DNA of 64,000 bases, taken from contig JAIQFV010000018.1 in NCBI GenBank assembly GCA_020073085.1, positions 43,089 through 107,088 of the forward strand, in the 5' to 3' direction. The notes under the pieces were generated by a model. That model made no database searches. It was not told where the DNA came from and worked only from the letters and a program-made list of their open reading frames with translations. Below are positions 27,477 through 36,699 of this stretch, piece by piece (the stretch's first letter is position 1; every line of letters begins with the position of its first letter). The DNA is from Terriglobia bacterium. GTDB taxonomy: Bacteria > Acidobacteriota > Terriglobia > JAIQFV01. The translations under genes and the position numbers were made by a program.

Positions 27477-29333
27477 ATGTCCAATGGAACCCTGACAGCC
27501 CCTGCCTCGGCCACCGAAGTACAGGGGGGTCCCCAGGAGATTGTCAATGACTTTTCCATCCAGGTGGCGACAGTCAACGGGTCGGGAAGTCAATCGGCCA
27601 ACAGCGTTTTGATGCGCTCGATCTTTCTGATGGGGGTCCCCGTGAGCGGGAAGAACATCTTTCCCTCCAACATCGCCGGCCTGCCGACCTGGTATACGAT
27701 CCGGGCCAGCCGGCACGGATACGTCGCTCGACGGCGGGAGGTCGACCTCTGTATTGCCATGAATCCCGAGACGGCCAGCGAAGATGTCAGGAACGTGCGG
27801 CCCGGGGGGGTCGCCATTTACGAAGAGGCGTTGAACCTCCCCGCCTTGCGTCAGGATATAGCGCTCTACCCGGTCCCCTTTGCAAAGCTTGCCACTCAAA
27901 CCTCGCCCGAGCCCAAGCTGCGCAAATTGCTGGCCAATATGATTTACGTGGGGGTAATGGCCGAACTTCTGGGCATCGGCCGGGAGGAGGTAGTCGCAGC
28001 CATCAAGACGCAATTCAAATCCAAGGCCAAGGCCGTGGAGTTGAATGTGAAGGCGATCGATCTGGGAATCGATTATGCGCGGGCCCGGCTGGAGAAGAAA
28101 GATCCTTTTCGGGTCGCGCGGATGGACCGGACAACCGGAAAGATCATCATTGACGGCAATTCAGCGGCCGCGCTGGGTTCCATGTTCGCCGGTTGCACGG
28201 TGGTGACCTGGTATCCCATCACCCCCTCTTCCAGTCTCTGTGAAACCATGATTGAGTATTTCTCCCGGTATCGAATCGATCCGGAGACGGGAAAGGCCAC
28301 CTTTGCCATAGTCCAGGCGGAGGACGAACTGGCGGCGCTCGGAATGGTGATTGGCGCAGGCTGGGCAGGGGCCCGCGCGATGACGGCCACTTCGGGGCCG
28401 GGGATTTCATTGATGGGGGAGTTTGCGGGCCTTGCTTATTTTACGGAGATTCCCGCGGTCGTTTGGGACATTGAGCGGATTGGCCCGTCAACCGGACTTC
28501 CCACCCGAACATCACAGGGGGATGTCTTGTCTGCCTTCTACCTCTCCCACGGCGACACCAAGCATATCGTTCTGTTCCCTTCTTCGGTCGAGGAGTGCTT
28601 CGAGTTTGCAGGCACTGCGTTTGATCTGGCCGAACGGTTTCAGACCATTGTTTTCGTGCTCAGCGATCTTGACCTCGGCATGAACAATTGGATGGCTCAT
28701 CCCTTCGCCTATCCTACCAAGCCGCCGGATCGCGGCAAGGTCCTCACCCGCGAGGACCTCGAACGCCTCGGCCAGTTTGAGCGGTATCGCGATGTCGACG
28801 GGGATGGGGTCCCCTATCGCACCCTGCCGGGGACGCAGCATCCCCTCGCCGCCTACTTCACTCGCGGCAGCGGCCACAACGAGAAAGCCGGCTACAGTGA
28901 GCGCCCCGAGGACTACAAGAACCTCATGGATCGGCTGGTACGGAAGATGGATACGGCCCGTTCCTATGTTCCACAGCCTCTTGTGGACATCAACCCCAAG
29001 GCCAAAGTCGGACTCATCGCCTATGGGACCACGGATTGGGCCGTCGTTGAGAGCCGCGATCAACTCAGGGAAGAAGGGATAGAAAGCAGTTACCTCAGGA
29101 TTCGGGCGCTTCCTTTCACCCCCGATCTGCAGGAATTCGTCGAGCGCCATGAGCGCGTTTACGTCATTGAACAAAACCGCGACGGCCAAATGGGTGACTT
29201 GATCAAGTTGAAGGTCGGCCGCCAGTGTGATCGCGTACAGAAAGTATTACATTACAGCGGTTACCCGATCGATGCCCGGACCATCACCGAGGCCGTCTCA
29301 ACCGCTGAAAACAAGCTGAGGGAGGAAAAGTAA
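27477..29333 (+). CDS. korA: 2-oxoacid:ferredoxin oxidoreductase, alpha subunit (gamma-alpha fusion)
   Basis: A 618-residue subunit of a two-subunit KorAB-type enzyme that oxidatively decarboxylates a 2-oxoacid (commonly 2-oxoglutarate) to the acyl-CoA with reduction of ferredoxin. Residues ~20-200 are the gamma domain (NGSGSQSANSVLMRSIFLMG, WYTIRASRHGYVARR). From ~215 comes the alpha pyrimidine-binding domain (IIDGNSAAALGSMFAGCTVV, YPITPSSSLCE, QAEDELAALGMVIGAGWAGA, TATSGPGISLM) and then the transketolase-C-like part. The ATG at 27477 follows AAGGAG (27463-27468); the frame reaches a GTG at 27468. It is followed 3 bp later by korB. Confidence 0.92.
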   Translation: MSNGTLTAPASATEVQGGPQEIVNDFSIQVATVNGSGSQSANSVLMRSIFLMGVPVSGKNIFPSNIAGLPTWYTIRASRHGYVARRREVDLCIAMNPETASEDVRNVRPGGVAIYEEALNLPALRQDIALYPVPFAKLATQTSPEPKLRKLLANMIYVGVMAELLGIGREEVVAAIKTQFKSKAKAVELNVKAIDLGIDYARARLEKKDPFRVARMDRTTGKIIIDGNSAAALGSMFAGCTVVTWYPITPSSSLCETMIEYFSRYRIDPETGKATFAIVQAEDELAALGMVIGAGWAGARAMTATSGPGISLMGEFAGLAYFTEIPAVVWDIERIGPSTGLPTRTSQGDVLSAFYLSHGDTKHIVLFPSSVEECFEFAGTAFDLAERFQTIVFVLSDLDLGMNNWMAHPFAYPTKPPDRGKVLTREDLERLGQFERYRDVDGDGVPYRTLPGTQHPLAAYFTRGSGHNEKAGYSERPEDYKNLMDRLVRKMDTARSYVPQPLVDINPKAKVGLIAYGTTDWAVVESRDQLREEGIESSYLRIRALPFTPDLQEFVERHERVYVIEQNRDGQMGDLIKLKVGRQCDRVQKVLHYSGYPIDARTITEAVSTAENKLREEK

Positions 29334-29336
29334 ATC

Positions 29337-30380
29337 ATGACTACGGTCAATCCTAATCTCCCATCGAAAACCAACCGCCTGGGTTTGCCGATGACAGAGT
29401 ACAAGGGCCTCGACTCCACGCTGTGTGCGGGGTGCGGGCACGACGGCATTACCAGCCAGATCGTCAAGGCTTTTTATGAGTATGGCGTGGAGCCGCATCG
29501 CGTTGCCAAATTCAGTGGAATCGGTTGTTCCTCCAAGACGCCGGCCTATTTCATCGGCAACTCGCATGGCTTCAATGCCGTGCACGGCCGCATGCCGGCC
29601 GTCGCCACCGGGGCGATGCTGGCGAACCGAACCCTGATCGGCATCGGGGTTTCCGGGGATGGCGATACGGCGTCCATCGGCATAGGTCAATTCGTTCATC
29701 TTCTCCGCCGTAACATCCCCCTGATTTACATCATTGAGAACAACGGCGTCTACGGATTGACGAAGGGACAGTTTTCGGCCACCGCGGATGTGGGATCAAA
29801 GCTGAAGAACGGAATTGTCAATGAACTCCCGCCCATCGACTGCTGCGTTTTGGCGATTGAGCTGGGGTGTTCTTACGTTGCCCGGTCTTTCGCGGGGGAT
29901 CCCAAACAGCTCGTGCCACTCATCAAGGGGGCGATTGCCCACAAAGGAACGGCCTTGCTCGATGTCATCAGCCCCTGTGTCACCTTTAACAACCACGAGG
30001 GCTCCACCAAGAGTTTTAAGTATGCGAAGGAGCACGAGGAACTCCTCCATGAAATCGGTTTTGTTCCCTACTTCGAGCAGATTCAAGCGGACTACCCCGA
30101 GGGGGGCGTCAAGGAGGTCGAACTGCACGATGGATCCCACATCCGTTTGCGAAAGCTGGACCGGGATTACGATCCGTCGAACAAGCCTCAGGCATTGCAG
30201 CTGATCAGGAAGGCGAATGAATCAGGTGAGTTGGTCACCGGCCTGCTTTTCTATGACCGTGAGAAGAAGGATTTCATCGAGGATCTCAACATGACGGACG
30301 ACCCGCTGGCAACACTGCCGACCGATCGAGTCCGTCCCTCCCGGGAGGCCCTGGCGGAAATCAATCGGGAGTTCTCATAA
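29337..30380 (+). CDS. korB: 2-oxoacid:ferredoxin oxidoreductase, beta subunit
   Basis: A 347-residue TPP-binding subunit. Cluster- and TPP-related motifs are LCAGCGHDGITSQIV, FSGIGCSSKTPAYF, the TPP motif GVSGDGDTASIGIGQFVHLL ending in IENNGVYGLTKGQFS, and SPCVTFNNHEGSTKSF. Length is normal for KorB-type proteins. The KorAB pair feeds low-potential electrons to ferredoxin. The specific 2-oxoacid cannot be fixed from sequence alone; 2-oxoglutarate is the most common substrate of this two-subunit type. Confidence 0.93.
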   Translation: MTTVNPNLPSKTNRLGLPMTEYKGLDSTLCAGCGHDGITSQIVKAFYEYGVEPHRVAKFSGIGCSSKTPAYFIGNSHGFNAVHGRMPAVATGAMLANRTLIGIGVSGDGDTASIGIGQFVHLLRRNIPLIYIIENNGVYGLTKGQFSATADVGSKLKNGIVNELPPIDCCVLAIELGCSYVARSFAGDPKQLVPLIKGAIAHKGTALLDVISPCVTFNNHEGSTKSFKYAKEHEELLHEIGFVPYFEQIQADYPEGGVKEVELHDGSHIRLRKLDRDYDPSNKPQALQLIRKANESGELVTGLLFYDREKKDFIEDLNMTDDPLATLPTDRVRPSREALAEINREFS

Positions 30381-30464
30381 GAAGATTCAAAAGAGACGAG
30401 ACTCAGCCTTCAATACGGCGGGCCGCATTTCACACCCAACCGACACGGACTCCCGCTGGATCAG

Positions 30465-30508
30465 GGGCGCAGACGATGCCCTGTAAACCATCCGGACATT
30501 CTGCGCCC
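30465..30508. terminator. hairpin between convergent korB and GDSL genes
   Basis: GGGCGCAGA (30465-30473) and TCTGCGCCC (30500-30508) form a 9-bp stem with a 26-nt loop, placed where a bidirectional terminator would be expected. The loop is long and no T run follows. Confidence 0.35.
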
Positions 30509-30531
30509 TGTCCGACTTCGGGGGTCACCAC

Positions 30532-31950
30532 TTATCGCCGTACCTCGACCCTTTGGACGTTTTCCGATCGGTTCAAACCCGCATCCGATCCCACCAGAAC
30601 AGGCTCCTGAACCACAGGTAATTCTGACCTCCGCGGGGGGCCTGCCATGAATTCCTGGAATTGTCTGAACCACTCCTGATCGACCCTGATGTCGAGGATT
30701 GATACTTCATTCTCCCCCTCCCCGTCAGAGGCGCTTTTGTGGACGAGGGGGCCCAAGGGGTCGGAGGCAAAGACCGCATTGAGATCCACCAACGGGAAAC
30801 TGGTCCCATAGCCGGTGTTGACGGCCTTCAGAATTTCGTTTGCAAGAAGCGCATAGCCGGTATTCGTCGGGTGGATAAAATCGAGGGCGATAATCCCGCC
30901 GAGAAAATTGGCCGTGAGTTTTCGTCCCCCGACCACGATTCCGTTCGCTTTCACATTGTTCAGCACTCCAAAGAAATCGGCCATGGGAATTCCCAAGGTT
31001 CCAGCCGTCGACTTAATGAAGTCATTTTCCTTGAGCAAGGCCGCCCTGATCGTGGCGGCATCCGCGGCTGTGAGCACGGAACTGCGGGGCAAGGGTCCCG
31101 GAACCTGTCCGGCGAGGATGGAGGTCGCCAGGGCGATGGCCGGGGCATACACCCCGTCGCCTGCCGAGATTCCCAGAACCGGTCCGATGACGGAAAGGGG
31201 CGCCCCCGCGGTCGCCGCCACCACTTCAGCCGGAATCACCAGGGGGGAGGCGGTCACATCCGGGATGTTGGCCGTCACCACCTTGGCGCCCGCTGCCTTA
31301 ATCCGCTGCATGGCGGTCAGGTAGTCCGCCGAAAAGGAGGCAAAGGGAGTAACCAAAGACACGTTGTTTGAAGTGAACGCCCCAAGGACATCGTTCCCTC
31401 CAAACCAGGCAATGACAAATGTCGGATGCAGGGCTTCGACCTGTTCAATTTCCGAGCCGGTCGTAACCGCGCCCGGCACCGCCAGCCCCGGGATCCCGAG
31501 AATCAGATCGCGCAGAATATCGCCCGGCCGATTCACCGGATCCGGAAGTTGTGGACGCTGGGTCAGCACATCATGAACTTTGAATCCCGGGATCGCCACG
31601 TTGAAGTGAAAGGAATTCCCCACCGGCGGCAGCAACAAACTCCCCACCGAGGACGACGAGGGGACGATACTCCCGCTGGGGGTGATCGTTAAGGTCGCTG
31701 GAATTCCCGGGCGGGTGATGGTGGGCAGCGGCAGGAAGGCACCCATCTGCCGTGCCACGAAAGCCGGGAAACTATTCCGCTGCCCGTCGATGGAAAGGCC
31801 TCCACTTTGGAACCCGGCCACGAAACTGTCACCCACGGCCATCACCAAAGTGGTGTCCACCCCACCACCCTGGGCGAACACGACACAAGAGTACAAAAGG
31901 ACCAGAACAACAGTCAGACCGGCCTTCCCACAAGACCCTAATGGTTTCAT
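30532..31950 (-). CDS. secreted SGNH/GDSL-type hydrolase
   Basis: A 472-residue exported esterase/lipase-like protein. A signal peptide (VVLVLLYSCVVFAQ) precedes block I VMAVGDSFVAGF, a GDSF variant of the GDSL motif carrying the nucleophile Ser. It has the GGND-type block III in AWFGGNDVLGA, and block V DFIHPTNTGYALLANEIL with the Asp-x-x-His pair. The core of ~390 residues is longer than simple GDSL esterases, and the last ~75 residues lack similarity I recognise. AGGAG precedes the ATG. Substrate is unknown. Confidence 0.85.
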   Translation of the reverse strand: MKPLGSCGKAGLTVVLVLLYSCVVFAQGGGVDTTLVMAVGDSFVAGFQSGGLSIDGQRNSFPAFVARQMGAFLPLPTITRPGIPATLTITPSGSIVPSSSSVGSLLLPPVGNSFHFNVAIPGFKVHDVLTQRPQLPDPVNRPGDILRDLILGIPGLAVPGAVTTGSEIEQVEALHPTFVIAWFGGNDVLGAFTSNNVSLVTPFASFSADYLTAMQRIKAAGAKVVTANIPDVTASPLVIPAEVVAATAGAPLSVIGPVLGISAGDGVYAPAIALATSILAGQVPGPLPRSSVLTAADAATIRAALLKENDFIKSTAGTLGIPMADFFGVLNNVKANGIVVGGRKLTANFLGGIIALDFIHPTNTGYALLANEILKAVNTGYGTSFPLVDLNAVFASDPLGPLVHKSASDGEGENEVSILDIRVDQEWFRQFQEFMAGPPRRSELPVVQEPVLVGSDAGLNRSENVQRVEVRR

Positions 31951-31979
31951 TAGACTTCTCCTATCGAAGTTGTATTCGG

Positions 31980-32756
31980 CTATTCTATTGGTTTGGGAGG
32001 GTTCTGCATCAATCGAGAAAATTTCTCATCCTTGATGAGAGCAGCAAATGCCTGGTCCTTATAAAGTAGATCCGTTTCTTTAAACCCTTCTTCCATGGCT
32101 CGAGCCAGGTAGTCGATGGCGCGGTCCACATTGCCCATTTCGGCATAAATTTTCGCGAGGTAGAAGTGGTACTTGGCCCGATTGAACCCCGTGGTGCGGA
32201 CCATACTTCCGGTGGCACTGATGTGTTCCATGAGGTCCGGATCCTGGTTAAAAGCGAGCTGGTACTCGGGGAACGCCTTTTCATAGTCCTCTTTGGCAAA
32301 CCACGCGCTTCCCAGGTTGAAGTGCATCGTGGCCGCTTCCGGTTTCAGCTTGACCGCTTTCTTATAATACCGGATGGCCTTGCTGTACTTTTTCTCCGCA
32401 AAGGCGACTGTTCCCAGGTTATTGAGCGCCTCGGCGAAATTGGGGTCGAGCTTCACCGCCTTCTCGTAATTCTTCCGCGCCAATCCCAAATCCTGTTTGC
32501 GGTGATACGCAACACCGAGGCGGTTGTAAAGAGTGGCGTCCCGGGGTGCCAGGGCGAGACATTTCCCGTAGGTTTCAATGGCATCGTCGTATAGCTTCCT
32601 CGCCACCATCGATTCCGCCCTCTTGATCAGGTTGTCGAGTTCGGGGCTGGGTGGGCTGGTCTGCGGGGTGTCAGGCCGACTGAATCCGATGAGGACCAGA
32701 GGGGTGGACAACAAAAATAAAATCAAGAACGCAACAAACCAATGAATGCGTTTCAT
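31980..32756 (-). CDS. exported TPR-repeat protein
   Basis: A 258-residue protein with a signal anchor (WFVAFLILFLLSTPLVLIGF) and about four to five tetratricopeptide repeats from residue ~40 (DDAIETYGKCLALAPRDATL, ARKNYEKAVKLDPNFAEALN, AIRYYKKAVKLKPEAATMHF). TPRs mediate protein-protein contacts. The ATG at 32756 is preceded by GAGGAG; the longer frame lacks support. It is followed by the GDSL gene 29 bp downstream on the same strand, so they may share a transcript. Confidence 0.85.
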   Translation of the reverse strand: MKRIHWFVAFLILFLLSTPLVLIGFSRPDTPQTSPPSPELDNLIKRAESMVARKLYDDAIETYGKCLALAPRDATLYNRLGVAYHRKQDLGLARKNYEKAVKLDPNFAEALNNLGTVAFAEKKYSKAIRYYKKAVKLKPEAATMHFNLGSAWFAKEDYEKAFPEYQLAFNQDPDLMEHISATGSMVRTTGFNRAKYHFYLAKIYAEMGNVDRAIDYLARAMEEGFKETDLLYKDQAFAALIKDEKFSRLMQNPPKPIE

Positions 32757-33000
32757 AGGCTCCTCACCTTTTGACGGAAGGTTAGCACAACGGGCTGTCC
32801 ACGTAAATGCCCTCAGAATCATTTTACAAGACCGGGCCCGGACATCATCGGCCTGCAGTGCGGGAGAAACACAAACTCACGCCTATTGGGACAGCTGTTC
32901 CGGGCTTCCACTCCGCAATCCGAAATCCACAATCCGCCATCGAACCGAGCGATCGTTGAGATTGAAGGAGCCGCTCTGCGTAGATCCGAATGATGAGCGT

Positions 33001-33807
33001 CTAATACCCCATGGTCCGTTCCCATTCAGCACATTTGTTGCATTTCCCGCAAGGACGGCGGTCGCGGACGGGGGCCAGGCATGAAAACGACAGGTTTAAC
33101 GGCAGGTCCAAGTGCTTGCCCACCTGGAGGACCTCCGCTTTTGACAACTTTAGGAAAGGGGTCAGTACGCTCAATGGACAATTGAGCGCTAAAGAGAGCG
33201 CTTTCTCAGCCGACCGAAAAAATCGTGGTGTCGCATCAGGAAACGGATTACCTTTGAGCGGTCCCATGGCAATCGTTTGGATCCTCTCCCGGCCACAAAA
33301 AACAGCGGCCTTCGACAATAGCAACAGATTTCTTCCCGGCAAATAAACCTGCTCGTCGCCGGACGTCCGGCCGGGGACCCGATTCCTGGGCAAGTTCTTC
33401 CGCTCAGGGCTTGTGCCCTTTTGATGAACCTCCGGCAAGGACCAGTGCGATCCGTAAACGTCCCGAACCGGCAAGTTGAGCACCGTCAGGGGATGAAGAA
33501 CAGCGTGCTGAATTGTCTCGGTTCTCTTCCGAGTTCCTGGGGAGAGTCGAGAAAGGGCCTTTAAGTATTTCCTCAGCCAGTAAATCTCCGCCCTTTCCCA
33601 GCGCAATCCGCATCGGATGTACACAGGGAAAGTCTCCCGAAACTGCTGAGCCATACGCCCGAGGAGAACACAACTATCCAGTCCTCCGCTTGCCAGGACA
33701 CAAACTTTTGAATGAGGAGAACTTCTCTGACCCAACGATTTTCTCAAGGATGTTTCTTCCACAGAAGTCATGGGCGGGTGCTGCTGTCGTGAAATTCGTT
33801 TAAACAT
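33001..33807 (-). CDS. queC: 7-cyano-7-deazaguanine synthase-like protein (QueC family)
   Basis: A 268-residue PP-loop ATPase. The ATP-binding signature is VCVLASGGLDSCVLLGRM, followed by YLPGRNLLLLSKAA. The C-terminal zinc-binding cysteines are in FSCLAPVRDRRPCGKCNKC. QueC converts 7-carboxy-7-deazaguanine to preQ0 for queuosine and related modified bases. The central region is more divergent and longer than standard QueC (about 220-230 residues). No queD, queE or queF is nearby. The start may instead be the ATG at 33771. Confidence 0.75.
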   Translation of the reverse strand: MFKRISRQQHPPMTSVEETSLRKSLGQRSSPHSKVCVLASGGLDSCVLLGRMAQQFRETFPVYIRCGLRWERAEIYWLRKYLKALSRLSPGTRKRTETIQHAVLHPLTVLNLPVRDVYGSHWSLPEVHQKGTSPERKNLPRNRVPGRTSGDEQVYLPGRNLLLLSKAAVFCGRERIQTIAMGPLKGNPFPDATPRFFRSAEKALSLALNCPLSVLTPFLKLSKAEVLQVGKHLDLPLNLSFSCLAPVRDRRPCGKCNKCAEWERTMGY

Positions 33808-34059
33808 CTGGGATCCGGACGATCATTCGATGAAGGATAAACCGGCTGATGGCATTTGTTGAAGCCTTTTGTAAAAAGGGTCGGGCTTTGAGCAACGGGC
33901 TGGGGAATCCTTCGAATCGATCGGAGTGTAACAGCCGCCAACGCGATGTCACCTCAACCATCCGATGCATGGCCACGTCAACGTCGCCTTCGAACCATCA
34001 ATAAATCCCATCCCTTGCATCTCAACGGGGAGTGACTGCGGCCCCCGTTCCGTGCCCCT

Positions 34060-34827
34060 TCAGGTCCCGCGCCGCAACAACCAGAGACTCTTGATGTCTG
34101 GTGAATATCCGGCCTGCTCCGGGAACGGATTGAAATTCTCCTTGTAAATGACCTGCAAGCTGGCCCGCCGGGCGGCCTCCCGAACCCTGGCCTCCGGAAA
34201 CCATCTCTCTTCGATGGCATCCAGGGTGCAAACGTAGCGTCCCTTTCGCTTCAAACATATCGCCAGATATGCGGTGGCGCGCTGGCGTCTCCGATCAATC
34301 TCATCGCAACGCATCAGGAGAAAGCGCGACTTGCGAACAACCGAAACTCCGCCCCATACTTCCTCAAAGCAACTCCGGTGATTCAGATCAAAGATGAAAT
34401 GGCCTCCCGGAACGAGCGTCCGGCTTACCGCTGTAAACATGGCATCCAAATCACGCCCGGAGAGCAGATGATTGACACTGTTAAACACGGAGGTCACCAG
34501 GTCGAATCTTCGTGCCAGGACAAAGGACCTCATGTCGCCGACTATCCAATCCACGGCGACCCTTCTCTTCCCCGCCTTCTGCCGGGCCAGCTGCAGAGCG
34601 GCATGGCTCGCATCCAGGCCGGTCACTTGCAGGCCGCGCAACGCCATTCTGATCGCGAACGAACCTGTTCCACATCCGAGATCGAGCACAGACCGCAGCC
34701 GGATCCGGTGCTCACGGATGAGCCGGTCGACCCACGGGAGAATCAGGTCAGAAAATTCGGGGCCGAAGGTGCGCCAATACTCATCTGCCACGCCGGCAAA
34801 ATGGTCATACCGAACTCGTCCGCTCAC
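34060..34827 (-). CDS. class I SAM-dependent methyltransferase
   Basis: A 255-residue methyltransferase. Motif I is SVLDLGCGTGSFAIRMALRG, followed by the acidic VTGLDASHAAL, VDWIVGDMRSF and LVPGGHFIFDLNH. The C-terminal ~90 residues resemble ubiquinone/menaquinone-type small-molecule methyltransferases, but no substrate can be assigned. It begins at a GTG with a GGAAGG-type site, overlapping the end of the upstream glycosyltransferase gene by 23 bp, so the two are translationally linked. Confidence 0.85.
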   Translation of the reverse strand: MSGRVRYDHFAGVADEYWRTFGPEFSDLILPWVDRLIREHRIRLRSVLDLGCGTGSFAIRMALRGLQVTGLDASHAALQLARQKAGKRRVAVDWIVGDMRSFVLARRFDLVTSVFNSVNHLLSGRDLDAMFTAVSRTLVPGGHFIFDLNHRSCFEEVWGGVSVVRKSRFLLMRCDEIDRRRQRATAYLAICLKRKGRYVCTLDAIEERWFPEARVREAARRASLQVIYKENFNPFPEQAGYSPDIKSLWLLRRGT

Positions 34828-35998
34828 CTCGCCGTCCTTCCTTCAATTCCTTGAGCGAGTAATGTGTCCCGCGCCAGGTGACCCCTCCGCCCAGCAAGGT
34901 AACAAAGGCCGAGCGGAATGTGATGTAGATCATCACCAGGGCTGCCAGAGGATGGGTTGCCGCAAACAGAAGACTAACTCCTGTCCCACGGGACGAAAGG
35001 TGATACAGCGCAAATAAGGCCGCAACACTCGCTGCCGAGAGCCATCCCGACAAATGGGGCAGCCGCATCATTGCCACGAAGGGAACCACCGAAAAGAGCA
35101 GAATCCCGGCTGATGCGCCAATAGCTTTCGCCAGACTGTAGTTGAGCGCGGCAAACAAATTCTTCGTCAGGCCCTGTGCAATCCCCGTAACCCCCACCTG
35201 CCATCGGACCCGGATGGCACCGAGGCCGATGATCACTTTAACTCGAGCCCCGGCTCGCTTCATCAACCAGCATAACCGGGCATCGTCGATGACCTCGAGC
35301 GCCAATCGCCTGTGGCCTCCGGCCCATTCATAGGCCTCGCGGCGAACCAGGTTGAATGCCCCCGTCGCAAAATAGGCACCGGATTTGGGATTATTGACAC
35401 GCCACGGCGCATAAGCCACAAAACTGAGCAAGCCAAACATGGCAATTACGACACGCTCCCAAAATCCGCCCAGTACCAGTCCCGGGTAAAGGGTCAGCAG
35501 GTCAATATTTTGTGCCCCCGCAAAACGTACAGCCCGTCTCAGCGCAGCGGGCTCATACACGACGTCGGCATCCGTGAACAGGAGCCACTCCACCTGCCCG
35601 GCTCGCTGTACCCCACTCCACAGGGCATGCGTCTTGCCAAGCCAGCCTGGGGGGAGCTCCCGAATCGTTTCGATTGTGAGGTTCGAAAATTCCCGCGAAA
35701 GCTTCAAAAGCACGGGGGCCGTATGGTCGGTGGAACGATCATCCACGACGATGATCTTCAAGCCAGGATAGTCCTGGGTCGCAAGACTTCGAAGGGCGGG
35801 TTCGATGGAGTGCTCCTCGTTACGGGCAGGGACAATCACTGTCAAGGAGGGCCAATTGATATTCGGCAGCGCATCGGCGGGAAGCTCTGCCAAACGCTCG
35901 ATGTCACGCCCGCGCAGGAGCCAATCGAGAAGCATCCCCCACCACAGGACCAGCGGGGCAAGCAGAGCAGTCAAGAAGAGCGCGTGAAGAAAGACCAA
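34805..35998 (-). CDS. membrane-bound family 2 glycosyltransferase
   Basis: A 397-residue GT-A glycosyltransferase. An N-terminal membrane helix (LHALFLTALLAPLVLWWGML) precedes the catalytic domain with VIVPARNEEHSIEPALRSL, IIVVDDRSTDHT, LPPGWLGKTHAL and LLFTDADVVYEP (DxD-type). The acceptor-side signature is EVIDDARLCWLMKR. C-terminal membrane segments follow from ~290. It resembles hopanoid/carotenoid-type GT2 enzymes acting on lipid acceptors; the acceptor is uncertain. Translation appears to begin at a TTG preceded by GAGGA. It overlaps the downstream methyltransferase. Confidence 0.83.
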   Translation of the reverse strand: MVFLHALFLTALLAPLVLWWGMLLDWLLRGRDIERLAELPADALPNINWPSLTVIVPARNEEHSIEPALRSLATQDYPGLKIIVVDDRSTDHTAPVLLKLSREFSNLTIETIRELPPGWLGKTHALWSGVQRAGQVEWLLFTDADVVYEPAALRRAVRFAGAQNIDLLTLYPGLVLGGFWERVVIAMFGLLSFVAYAPWRVNNPKSGAYFATGAFNLVRREAYEWAGGHRRLALEVIDDARLCWLMKRAGARVKVIIGLGAIRVRWQVGVTGIAQGLTKNLFAALNYSLAKAIGASAGILLFSVVPFVAMMRLPHLSGWLSAASVAALFALYHLSSRGTGVSLLFAATHPLAALVMIYITFRSAFVTLLGGGVTWRGTHYSLKELKEGRRGERTSSV

Positions 35999-36069
35999 GT
36001 AATCCTCAACCCCGGTTTGTACCGCGAATCAAGCTTACGCATCAAATCCACGGCGAGGCACCCAAAGAT

Positions 36070-36504
36070 CTAACGACTGAAGTCGTTACTACGCTTCCGC
36101 CCGGAGTGGCGGCGATGGACATGTGGAAAGGTCTCCACGCGGTTCCAGTAGCTTCGGTCGATGAGTTCCAGGACCCGGTCCAGTGGGATTTCGGGCGTCA
36201 CAGACACAGCCACCCACCCGTTACGGGCCAGCCGGGTAAAACTGTGAGGGTGGACAAAGCCCAGCCCGAGGGCAAGCTCCGCCTCCTGGTCGGGAAGCTT
36301 CATTTCAATCAGGACTGTACGGGGGCGCAAGATAAGTGTAAAGAAGACCTGTTCATCGTAACGGTAGGCAAGCCCTCCCCAGAGCTTCCCTTCACTTACT
36401 CCTGAAAGCTCGCGAAGAGTGTCCCTCAATGACTCGTGGATTTCCTCGAGTCGCTGGTGTTTTTCTCGTGCGATCGGGGATTGCGGTGTCAATCGTTTTT
36501 TCAT
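36070..36504 (-). CDS. YjbR/MmcQ-like protein
   Basis: A 144-residue protein. It reads as a CyaY/YjbR-type fold: LWGGLAYRYDEQVFFTLILR, TVLIEMKLPDQEAEL, then ARNGWVAVSVTPEIPLDRVL and ELIDRSYWNRV, the characteristic helix ending of MmcQ/YjbR proteins. These are small proteins of unclear function. The start MKKRLTPQS is preferred over the upstream MADRC because the latter lies inside intergenic repeats. It is placed by motif resemblance only. Confidence 0.6.
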   Translation of the reverse strand: MKKRLTPQSPIAREKHQRLEEIHESLRDTLRELSGVSEGKLWGGLAYRYDEQVFFTLILRPRTVLIEMKLPDQEAELALGLGFVHPHSFTRLARNGWVAVSVTPEIPLDRVLELIDRSYWNRVETFPHVHRRHSGRKRSNDFSR

Positions 36505-36511
36505 AAGAGTA

Positions 36512-36694
36512 CAGCGATCAGCCATCGGCAGTCAGCTATCAGCCGTCAGCAATCAGTCATCCGAGCAAAGAGAGCAATCACTTGCTTCCACCGGCTGAGT
36601 GCTTCGGCTCAGTGTTCTTTGTAGAGAGCGGTTCGCTGACCGCTGAAGGCTCCATGCATCTCACTGACAACTGAAAACTGGCAACTGACAACTG
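36512..36694. repeat. short degenerate intergenic repeats
   Basis: Imperfect tandem units: variants of CAGCTATCAGCCGTCAGCAATCAG (written here as CAGCTATCAGC / CGTCAGCAATCAG) near 36512-36560, and CTGACAACTGAAAACTG-type units near 36663-36694. These simple spacer repeats separate two genes; no coding role is seen. Confidence 0.5.
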
Positions 36695-36699
36695 TTTCT

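Noticed and set aside
36512..36694. CRISPR array
   Set aside because: Repeats are short, degenerate and without regular unique spacers; no cas genes are nearby.
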